Shown piece after piece: positions 43,492-55,400 of a stretch of 64,000 nt of DNA. The position numbers and the translations under genes were made by a program. The notes beneath the pieces were generated by a model that was not told where the DNA came from, did not search any database, and saw only the letters and a list, made by a program, of their open reading frames with translations. Position 1 is the first letter of the stretch. Every line of letters starts with the position of its first letter. Source of the stretch: Eublepharis macularius (Eukaryota; Chordata; Lepidosauria; Squamata; Eublepharidae); NCBI RefSeq assembly GCF_028583425.1, contig NC_072801.1:62449766-62513765 (forward strand). Direction: 5' to 3'.

Positions 43492-46400
43492 GTGTGTGAA
43501 TGGGCAAGCCTGTCCAACAGGATAACATAGATACTGTACCAGCAATGGAGACAGACTCCAAATGCAGAGTTGGATGGAGGCAAACAGTGATCTTCTTGTT
43601 TGTGCCTCTTTTGCCTGCAGGATGGCTCAGTGCCTGCCCATGCCTTTCCCACTGACACACGTGCCCAGCCCTGCCCCTTTTCTTGCATGCTCTGCTGGGC
43701 CAGTATATCTGGTTTTCCAAGACCGTAGGGTGTGAGGAAAGAGACAGCAACATTATCTCTTTCACATACGCTTTTTTGGGTCTTTGCAAACTTGGGAAGC
43801 TGTTAGCCATTTTTATGTTTTCATATGCATTTTTAAAGTAGAGATCTATATATATATAAGCACACACACACACCCTGCATTCACAGCCACACCAGTTTCT
43901 TCCTTCTCTCATTTTTGGTCTTGGCGTAGCCATTCCATCTTCCATTGAAAGTACTATAAAAAACCTGCTTTTGGTAAAGGTGTTTGAACCATTTCCCAAG
44001 TTACTTCGCCATTTCAGGGATCCCAGTGCAGCCCAGTATTAAGATATTTGCCCCTTTTCTAGTGTAATTAAACAGTAACATTATTAGGCTGCCACTGAGT
44101 GTCTGTGACCTTGACAATGGCAAGGGAATTTCAGTTTGCTGGCATGGACACATTGTGTTTACCCATGCCAGTCAGTTTCTCTGAAATCCTATGTGCATGT
44201 ACCTGGAAATAAGTCCTTCTGAATTCAGTGGACTGACTTCCATCAGATGGGAGTGCATAGAGACAATCTAGCAAAAAGTTAATCATGCTAAATTCTGTTG
44301 AAACCGTGATTCGGATTGCAATAGGATGGATGGAGTAGCCCCACTGAACTCAGCAGGACGTACTTTCCAGTCAAACATGCTTAGGATCACATTGCAAGTC
44401 AACAGGACTCAGTTGTGATTGAGGAAAGCCCATTAACTCTAGTTTTAAAATTGGTTTTTGTGTAGATGATACCTGCCTAAATCCACCCACTTCCATTTCC
44501 CTGGTGTTCTCTTCACAGTGGCCAGTCTGGAAGAACAAAAATCTTCACTCTTGAAGGAGCTCTCAGCTCTCAATCAGACTCACACAAAGGTATCTGCAGT
44601 CCATTGCGGCCTAGACTGGCCTGCTCTTCCTTTCTCTACCCTCCCTACATTTTTACCTCACCCTCCATATTCTTACAGATAATGCAAAACTACAGGGAAC
44701 TGAAAGCACAGCGGATGGCATTGGCTGGCGTAGGCCAAATTGGATCTCCATCTGCAGAGACAAAAAGGTTTGGAGAAGCGCGAGGGGAGAGTCGGGAAGC
44801 CAGTTGGGGGGTGGGGTACTATGTTGTCCTGCCTTTGAATAAAATGGCTGTTTCATGGCTGACTGCCAAGCATCCAGCTTCCTCTTTCCCCACTGCAGCT
44901 GTTGTTCAGCCGGGTCTGTTTCACCCATTCCAGGAGAATGGGGAGAAGCCTGTTACGGTTGCTTAGTGACTGTGGGGCCTAGTCCTTCGCCACATCTCTG
45001 TCAGTGCTAAGCCTCTGCTGTGTGGTTGCTTAAGGTACCCATGCAGGGCTTCCTTCTTTACAAGTAGCAGAAAGAGTAGATTAAGAGGAGGTGTAAAGAG
45101 ATGGGAAGGAAGCCAAGCTGCTCCAGAGGGGATGGAATGTGATGTGGGCAAGTGAGATGAAAGTAGCAGAGAAGAAAAGGTGTGTGCGAACCTGGGAAGG
45201 AGTTTGGGACACTCGTTATTTCTGCAACGGCTCAGCAGTTGGAATCAGGGATAGGGCTATCAAAATAATCTTTTCCCCCACATGGTTAGGTTGAAGTCCC
45301 CACCCATCCAGAAGCTCCCACGATTTCTGCCCAGCACCTCGGACCCTGGACCGCCCGAATCACCACAGCCCCTAGAAGTAAGCGGCTCTTGGGGGGTGTG
45401 CTCCTTGCTGGTGAATGACAGCAGAGTCTGACATGAAAGAGGGGTTGGTTGGGAAGGCAGCCAGCAGTTCATCCCCCTTTAAGGGTTTCTGGAACATTTC
45501 AGGAGCCTGGAGAGCTTCGAGAGGTGCCCTGCTCAGAGAAGACGCCCCAGAGAGATGCAGGAAGGAACGACTACCCTTTGGCTCAAGAGATGGTGCAGCC
45601 GGAGAAAGATGGTATGGAGATGATCCAGTGCGGTTTTCTTCTCTAGGATGACCATTGGTCCAACTAGTCTAGTACTCCTTCCTCTGATTTATCATGGCTC
45701 ATCAAGGTGGTCTTTCCCCAGCCTTGCTACCTGAGACTCTTTTAAGCAGGAGATGTCTATATGTCAAGAGTATGCTCTATCACTAAGCTTAACTATATGG
45801 TTGGAGGTGATAAAGAGGGGTAACTTCCCAGCCATGGCAGCTGCATCTGTATACTCAACAGCATGTAAACGTAATATCTTGAAGTGGTCTTTGGATGGTT
45901 GGAAGAGATTGCATTTTTGAAATATTTCCCTCAGGTAAAAGAGATTTCTGCGAGGAGAAAATTAGAACCACAGGGAAAATGCTAGACTAGAATCTTTTTC
46001 CTTGGTCAGTTAACTTTCCACTTGTGGGAATTTTTCCCTCCTAGGGGAACATTTAAAAATGGCATTTCCCATCCTACCTCATGTGTGAATCTGGACAGTT
46101 CAACAGGTACTGCATAGCTGCAGGCTGTACTTTCAGCATTTGACAAGTTGAAATGAAGTCTCTGGCTACCTGTGGTCTGAATCTGCCCTGAACCTGCTGG
46201 CCACACAACCTCTGAAAAGTTCCCATTGGTGGCTCTGGCCCTGCACAGGCCTGGTTCCCTGTAGTCTCCCGCCACATGGCGAGTCACACATGGCTGTGAT
46301 CAGACAACATTATGCTATTTGGTGCTGATGTAAAATCATTTGTGACATGCAGCTTGATCCTAAGATAAGCTTCCACTCATTCAGTAAAGTATACTCACAA

Positions 46401-49400
46401 GTAAAGGTGGATTGTGGCCCTCGAGTCTTGAGTCTAGAGTCTTGTTCTGGATGGTGTTTATCTACTTTAATAATTCCATCCCTTGTGCCCCCCTAAGCCA
46501 TTCTCCTTTGTTATCTGTCAATATGCAGACCCAAAACTCCTTTGGGGTAGGAGCCTGACTTCCCCCTCACCCCCTATTTGGTTTGGCTTTCTAAGCCTGT
46601 AAACTGGACTTGTCTATTGATGGCACCGTATAAAAATATAGATGGTAGGAATATGAAAATAGCACAGGGATTGCCTTATAAAAGTAACAGGCATTGCCTT
46701 TCTTTTCCCTCAGCTTCTCCTGTCCGAGAGGAATGCTTTGACCTGGATGATCTTCTCAGTTCCACTCCAGAATTGGTGCCTGGCTCACAGCAAGCAAGCA
46801 GGTAAAAGGGATATGTGTCCACTTGTTAAACTTCCCCGGTCTGAGCAGAAAGCACACAGACTAATCCCGACGACAGACTGTGCTGTCCTCCATTGATGGG
46901 AGGAAACTTCCTTCCTGCCCACTCATGTTCATTGTGGTTGTACCGCTGCCTAACCCTCTTTGCCCTTTACCTTGGTAGTGTTTGCTCCTGAGCCACATTT
47001 GCCCTTCTAGCTGTGACATTTGCTGCTTTGGAGGACCACAAACCACTGAATCCAATGGCCAGATGTGCAATTTTTCCTCCCCCCTTTTCTGCAGTTGCTG
47101 TTTTGAAAGCACTGCAGCAACAGGAAAGTAGTGCCACAAAGGCAACATTTTATGGACATTTCTGTGTCCTTCTCAGATGACTCCCTTCCCCCCTTCCCTA
47201 CAAACCCAGTATATGTTCCCTGGTTTCTGTCTACTGTGGTGTCAGGTATGGGGTGTGTGTTCCAAGGATGCAGGTGGGTGGGTACTCTGTCTATTTGTCT
47301 GTCTGTCTGTCTCTCAGCCCTCTGAGTACCGTCCTCGAGCGCAACACGGTCTCACTTTTCGCCGAGGTCTCGGGCCTCAGCCCAGAAATTCTCAGTGATA
47401 TAGATGATGGTGCCGACTTGCAGGGTAAGCGTGACTCTGCTTTTTCCTTCCTGCCATAACGACCTAATTCCTGTTCTCCTCACAGAGAACACAGCTGATG
47501 TTATAATCCAACGGGTGCTACTACCAGAACACCTGGTTCCTAGAGTTCTTATGGGGAATTAGAATTTGAACCTGCAGCACGCTTCAGAAACTTCTGTTTT
47601 ACAATCTTTGCAGGGGATGGCTTGGAAACCCTAATGGCAGAAAATGCGCAACTGCAAGAGGCACGGTGAGGATGGACCCTCTTTTCCCCACCCTAAAGTG
47701 AGGGGAATTTGGGCTTTTGGGAAGGAAAGTCCTGTTTGAGTCCCCCTCCAGGGCCTGGTCTGTAGATTCAGCCATTTTGGTGGGAATGAAGGGGTAGAGC
47801 TCTGAGGCGGTAGTACCACTTTAGGCTGCATGCGATTGCATGTTTAATACTATTCAATAAAAGGCATGATGCAAGAAGAAAACTGATGCAGCAGGGAGTG
47901 GGCTTTTCTGGATCCTTTTTCATAGGTGAGCTAGTTGTTATTTTGTCACTCTCAAGGACTTTTTAATATGGGGTAAACATAAAAAATGGTATCCCCCACC
48001 TGCTGCCCTCAATGGTGCAATCTACTGGAGAGCCAGTTTGGTGTAGTGGTTAAGAGTGTGATGCCTCACTCCTCCATTTGAAGCCAGCTGGGTGACCTGG
48101 GGTCAGTCACAGCTCTTTCAGAGCTCTCTCACCTCACCCACCTCACAGGGTGTTTGTTGTGGGGATAATAATAACATACTTTGTAAACAGCTCTGAGTGA
48201 GAGTTGACCTGAAGGTTGGTATATAAATCAAATGTTGTTATTGTTGTTGTTATTACTCTACCACCTCATGATTCTTGCTCTGCATTCTGCTGCATATGTG
48301 CAAATCAGATCGAAAGATGCTTTTCTTGGCAGGCAGTTAAACAGATCTTGACTCAGACCTGCCTCATTTGTACACCTTCTGACATGCCTACAGGCAGATC
48401 AGACCAGGCCCGCCATCTTAGGCCATCCAGCTGGCCCTAGATTAAAGCTGTACCCCTTGCCATCCTGTCTCCAGGATCACTCTGGATACTGCCCGCCGCC
48501 ATCTTATTGCCCGTGTGGAGGAGCTTGGTGAGGAGCGCGAGTCACTGAAGATGGAGCGAGATGTGGCAGCTGGGACTTTGAGCCGCTGCCAAGCACAGCT
48601 GAAAGAGGCAGAGTTGGAACTGAATCGGTATGACCTGGGAACGTCTCCTCCTTCCACAGAACACCAATCAAATCCCGCTACCTCTGGGGTCTAACTTTAC
48701 CCCAGAGCCAGTGTCGTTTGGAAGGCAAAGAGTTGGCTGTGGGTTCAGATCAGTTCTCCATTGTGGTCTGACTATATGGCCCTGGTCAAGTTCTAATTTT
48801 TCAGTCATCTCACCAATGAAACAGGAAGAATAGTTCTGATTTTAGAAGGTGCAAAGTACTTTGCAAATTGGATCACTGAATTATCTCTTTGATGTTCAAG
48901 AGGGATCCAGGCACCTTCTCCTGCAGATGAGGATGGTACTGGCAGGTAATGTTATACAGTGACCAAAAAATGGAAGGCACATAAGGGTTTATTGGATGAT
49001 ATGGGTCACTTTTGAGTTAGGCCTGGTCTGCATCTGCAAGGTGGTAGAATCATGATATGACTGAGTGGGCTGTACTACTTCAGACTACATGTAGGTGATG
49101 CCACCTTGGAATACTTCTTAATGAAAAAGGTTCACATGAGTAAAAAAACCCCTCACATATCAAGGAGAAAGGTTGCAGCCCAGGTTGCTTCTTGTCGTGT
49201 TTGTTTTCTAGGAAGTTTTTTTTCATAGAATAGGATTCAAAATTTTGATTTCCATCCCCTCTCTGGCAGCCTGCAGTGGTACAGGCCATTCTATGACCTT
49301 TGAACTCTCCTACCTCATTCTGCTGCATACATAGACCAGCCAGCATTTCCTAGTTGCTCTTCTTTGGAGGAATAAACTGAAGTAGAGAAAGGGAGAGAAA

Positions 49401-52400
49401 TGATGGGCTTTTGTTCACCTGCCATTATCATTCTTGCTAATAAATCATGCATTTTGATATACTTTTATGTTTCTGGGTTTTAATGGCCATTTTTTAATGG
49501 ATGTTATTTTGAGGTATATTATTTTATGATTTTAACCTCTGCCTTGGAGAGTGAGCTCTTTCAAGCGTATCTTTGAAGAGGCAGCATATAAATGTCTTAA
49601 ATTACTAAGCCTTGGCCTTTCTATAATAGTCTTCTTCTGAAGAATGATCAGGGGGATATTTGACAAACCGTTGTGTGCCTTTGGGGTTTTGGTGTGTTGT
49701 GACTGCCACCAATATATTGTTTAGACTGCGAGTTAACAATTTCCAGTGTATGCTGAAAAGTGATCACGTGTCTTGGAGGTTCTCTACTTAATATGAGAAG
49801 AGAACATCCTCTCTTTCTGGGTCATCAGCTTACAGTGATTTTTAACAACTTTTTAAATAATCACACAAGTTCACATTTATTTACATTACCTTTCCCATTC
49901 CAGGATCCGACAGGAGTTGGAGGAAATGAGGCGTCCCAGTGATGACGGAGAGGTAACTGGAGCACCCTCTGCTTGAACTTGGAGAGCCTGGTGGAATGTT
50001 TTCTTTATGGTTATGGCAAGACAGAGCGCTCCAGGCTCATTGTGAGGCAATTGCGCGTTGAGACAGGATCCTTCTCTTCCTCTGCAGGCTGAAGTGGGCC
50101 CATCTAGGCCTCAGCGGTTTACCCGGGCTGAGATGGCGCGTGTGGTGATGGAGCGCAATCTCTACAAAGAAAGGCTGATGGAGTTGCAAGAAGCTGTTCG
50201 CCGCACTGAGCTCCTAAGGTCAGAGACGTTGAGGTTGAAGGGCCCAGGGCTAGGTTTGCAGGGAGGGAATGTAAGGAAAAAGGGAGCCCCTGTGGGTTCT
50301 GTCTTTCCCCTTGCCGCAAGGCTTGTGATGTCATGACACCCTCTGCTATCTACCAGGCCTGCCATTGCCACCAGGCCTGGCAGAGCTTTTCCCCTATTGA
50401 CCTCACAGAAGGAACAAGCCACTGACAGCACTGTGTTCATCGGCTTGTGTAGGAATGATGCTGAGGAGCTAGTCCGTGGTTGGCTATTCTTTATTATTTT
50501 CTTCATTTCACAAAACAGTGAGGTGGGAGGGGGAGAGAAAAGGGCTCATTTAAACTTTGTTGGTGAGTTCGGGGCTGAGGTGGGAGTTAATCCTGGCACC
50601 GAGCCCATATTTGAAACCAGTTTCAGTGGGTAGCCATGTTGGTCTGCAGTAGAATAGTAAGATTCAAGACCAGTAGCACCTTAGAGACTGACAAGATTTC
50701 CAGATTATAAGATCTGGAGAATCAACGCTGCCTTTACTAGATGTATGGAAATGTCAAACTTTACCAGCTCTGTCTCCCAAGTATCTGAATAACCGTTAAG
50801 AGACGGTGGCAACAAACCTGCTGTGCACACTGTTGGGGGTTCCTGTCTATCCTACATTTCTCAATTTGAGGACAAGTTTCCTTGAAAACTTGACATAGAG
50901 TCTCTGGGTTGTGCCAGAACAGTTGCTGAATGATGATTTCTTTCTTCTCAGGGCTTCACGGGAAGAACAGGCAGTTCAGATGAAAAAATCATCTTTCTGG
51001 AAAATGTAGGTGCCGTCTTTAGTTTATTTTACTGTGCTAGTCTATAAGACCCACATATTCCTCTTATGACTCCTCTTTGCTTAGGAATAGCCAAAATGCT
51101 CCTGCACTGTGAGCATTCTTGCTGTGGGAATGATCTTTTCCTTGACATGGCATCTGGCATTATTTTTCTAATAGAACTCTGAAGGTACTCCTTTCCCCAT
51201 CTTATTTTAAAGTAATCTTTCTGGCTTCCTTCTTGCAGATTTGATCGGTTATTTAGCCCCTCAGATTCTCCAGAGAAAACTCCGGCATCACCCCTGCTAT
51301 CAGGGCGGGCCCGATCCAGTCCCAGTATCCGGAGTGAATTGGGACGGAATGGGGGCCAGGCATCTCCGGCTTTGAGATACATCCCACGAGCGTCCTCGCC
51401 CACTGAGTAAGTTCTGTGGCTCCATCTTGGGTGGGAGGCATTATACACACAGACTTCATGATTCTGATAATTAATACTGTCTTTTGGGGGGAACTGTACG
51501 TGTGCAAACTGCAGTTCCACTGGAGCACAGACAAAGTGTAGAATAAAGTCATGGCTGCAGAATTATGTTCCTAAGAATCTTTGCTCTTGTTTATGTTTAA
51601 AGTTATAAAAATGTCTCTGAAGATATGTTTGAAAATCTATGGGCAGTGAAATCCCTGAAGGCAGAGGTGTGGCTGATTCAGATTTTTGTGGAAGCAGATG
51701 GTAGAGTTCCAGCTTCTTACTTTTCTCTTCACGACTAGTAAGGCTAGAATAAATTATGGGGAAAAGACTGAAAAATAAACTAATGCAGAATAAGAGAAAT
51801 ATGGTGTTGGCTCACGACATATGCATTTTCCTCTTAATCTACATAGTATATACTATTTGCAGAATTTCTATTTGCCCAGGCTCAGAAGTTGGATTCTTAG
51901 TATAGCCCCCTGGCAAAAGCAGTTGGTGCCAGGTGCTTTAGAGCCAGGGTTAAAGACCTGGAGCCCTTCAGGCTTTATCCACCTTATCTTGTCCCTTGAA
52001 TGACCCTGCATGGTTGAGATGCTGCACTTAGGTAAACACCACTGATGTCAGTGGAGCCATATTTAGGATGGTGGCCAGGGTCTGTCTTCTGCCCCCTACT
52101 GTCTGTCCTATGTATCTGCAGGGCTGACTCCTCCCCCCAGCAGAAGCGCCATGAGCTGTACCGTGATATCCGCTCGCACATCTGGCAGGAGCATGGTCGG
52201 GCTCAGGTCCATGGGTGGAGCCAGCCACCTACACTTCAGGTGAATGTTCTTCTGCACCCACCAGGATCTTTGGCGTCTGGGGTCCCTCTGCTGCATGTCC
52301 CATGCCGAAGGGCTGCATCTCATGGACTGATTGCTTTCAGCACAGATAATGGATCTGTGTAACCAAACTGCCAGTGTTCTGTGTGCACACGTTGGTCTTG

Positions 52401-55400
52401 TCTCTGTACAGGCAGCTTTCCCTCACGAACAGATTCCCAGACATGTGCATTTACCCTGTGAGGCATCCAGTAATACGGTGTTTGGAAATACTTGGTCTCT
52501 TCTTTCACCCAAGTAATTGGATCCATTCCTGGTTAGGAATGTATAACTCTACTATGCTTTGGGAGGGGCCATGGCTCTGTAGAGCAACTGCTTGACATGC
52601 AAAAGGTCCCGGGTTCAATCTCCGGTATTTCCAGTTGAAGGAATTGGGTAGGAGGTGACATGAAAGACTTCCACCTGAGAGACAGCCGCTGCCAGTCTAA
52701 GTAGACAATATGGACCTTGATGGACCAGTGGTCTGGCTCTGTATCAAGCAGCGTCAGTGTGACTCTCAAAATGTTGAAAACGGAGCCTGTTTATTCCATT
52801 GCAGGGCCACGATTCACCTTCTGGGAGTGCAGAAGTGCCAGTGCTTGTGCAGTTACGGATGTTGGACCAGAAGGACCCTAGTACCAAGGTAATAAAGCAG
52901 CGTTTCTTTGACAGCTGTGCTTTCTAGGCCCAGTGAAGTCTCACTGCAAGGAGAGACTTGAACAGTGACTCATGCAGAGACAAACTGGGCAGCCTCTATG
53001 TGGATATGTATGGGTAAGGCTCCCAGGAGCCCTTCGTTTTATTGCTTGTGACATGCTCGCTGTTTCTTCACTGCACAATTGTGTGTTCCCGTACACAATT
53101 CAGGAATTATTGGTGCAGCATCTTCAGACTACAGGCGGGCTTAGGAGGCTGCAATGCCTGTGGGAGCAACAACAGGTAAGCCGATCCCCAAGTAATGCTT
53201 GTCTCTCCCATTGCAGCTGTGGTGTGCCGCAGCATCTGTTGGGCTGGGAGCTCAAGAGACATCAGAGGCCGTAAGTACCTTGGGAAACCAGCAGTAGCAG
53301 CTGCTTGAGTTTAATCATAACATTATAATAATAACATTCGATTTATATACCTCCCTTCAGGACAACTTAATGCCCACTCAGAGTGGTTTACAAAGTATGT
53401 CATTATTATCCCCACAACAAAACACCCTGTGAGGTGGGTGGGGCTGAGAGAGCTCCAGAGAACTCACCCAGCTGGCTTCAAGTGGAGGAGTGGGGAATCA
53501 AACCCGGCTCTCCAGATTAGAGTCCCTTGCTCTTAACCACTACACCAAACTGGCTGTCTTGGGCAACAGGCTTAGCAGAACCCCTCTCCTCCAAAAGACC
53601 CAACTCTATTCCAGTTTGCCAAAGTTTCATTGCCAAGCCACTTAGAAAAAGGAGAACCCTGATTCTGAAAACAAGTGCCGAGTGTGCATGTTGGAGAAGG
53701 CAGCTTGTGAACCTCAGTCTCTTGCTGACGCCTCTCTTTCTTTTCCCTGCTTCCTGTAGGGTGAAGTGGATCAGTGCCTTGCAGGCAGCTCTAGGCTGTG
53801 GGTGGCCTCGGGGACCCACTCAGCAAGCGAAGTGATGCTTTTCGATGCTCAGAACCCAAACCAGCTCCTGGAACATTTTGTGCTACCTGGAATTCACATC
53901 CTCTCCCTTGCATGCGTGCCTGGTCAGTGTGAGGAATGGACACATGATATTTGGGGGAGAGAAGGGCTTGTATAAAGCAGGAGTTGGGGGAGGTGGGTGG
54001 GAATAGACTGCTAAGTGTTTATGCGGATCAACAGATACAACCTTCTTTTTAAAAAATGTGCACACATTTGTTGAAATAAAATGCTGCAGATATGCACAAA
54101 TTGGACAATAAAAAATGGCATGTGTTTCCTGCATAACAAATGTCACTTTGTTGTTAAGGAAAACCCCTGCTGGGTTGGACCAAAGGTTCATCTGTTCCAG
54201 CATCCTGTTTCTACAATGGCCAACCAGATCCCTTTGGGGATACAAACATGCAGAGCATGAAGGCAATAGCCCATTGCTGCTATTGCCCCCCAGACACTGG
54301 TGCTAGAGGTACGGTGCCTTTAAACATGGAGGTTCCATGAAGCTGTCTTATACTGAGTCAGACTGTTGGTCTTCAAGGCCAGTATTGTCTATGCTGGCAG
54401 TGGTTCTCCAGGGCATCAGGCAGAGGCCCTTCACATCACCTACCACCTGATCCTTTTAACTGGAGATACTTGGGACTGAATTTGGGTCCTTTTGCATGCA
54501 AAGCAGATACTCTACTGCTTAGTTCTGGCCTTAAACAGCTAATTGGCATTGATAAACTGGTAACTGGCGCTGATGAACTGGCATTGATAATAGGCATTGA
54601 TAAACTGATCCCCTTCATCCAAACCACACTGTATAACAACAACAACATTCACTTTATATACCACCCTTCAGGACAACTTAATGCCCACTCAGAGCAGTTT
54701 ATAAAGTGTGTAGTTATTATCCTCACCTTGTGAGGTGGGTGGGGCTGAGAGAGCTCTGAGAGAGCTGTGACTGACCCAAGGCCACCCAGCTGGCTTCAGG
54801 CAGAGGAGTGAGGAAGCAAACCTGGCTCTCCAGATTAGAGTCCTGCTGCTCTTAACCACTACACCAAACTGGCTCAAGCAACTGGTTCAAGTATGGCACT
54901 GAATTGTATACATTAATAACATGTGGTTGCTTGTTTGTGTTTTTGGGTCGCACAGTTTTGTGGTTTAAAACTGGGAACAGCAAGGAGGTCCCTCCCTGGT
55001 TCAAGTCTTTCCTCTGTCTTAGGCCAGCCGCCCCTTCTCTTGGTCTCTGCCTCCTCTCTGAAATCCCATCCTGTCTGTGGGTATTCTGGTTTAACTCCCA
55101 CTCTTCTTGTATTGACTTGCATCCATTATGCTTAATATTTATTGCTAATTGTTTTCATCTATAAATGTCTATAGCCAACTATTAAGTATTTGAATATGTT
55201 GTACATTGACATGTTTAAATACATAGCACTGCCCCATTTTACAGGAGTCATTGGAGATGACATGTGCAAACTGCTTTGAGCACAAGCAAAATGCTCAAAC
55301 AGCACTTGCTGTTTAAATACTAAGTACTGAATTTTAGCATTGAAATAATACAACAACGACACACCCTGTCTCTGTTTTCAAGCTTTTTTTTGAAACTACT

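Noticed and set aside
52570-52640. Possible tRNA gene
   Set aside because: Has A- and B-box-like sequence but no cloverleaf end, and continues into the SINE body. It is a SINE head.
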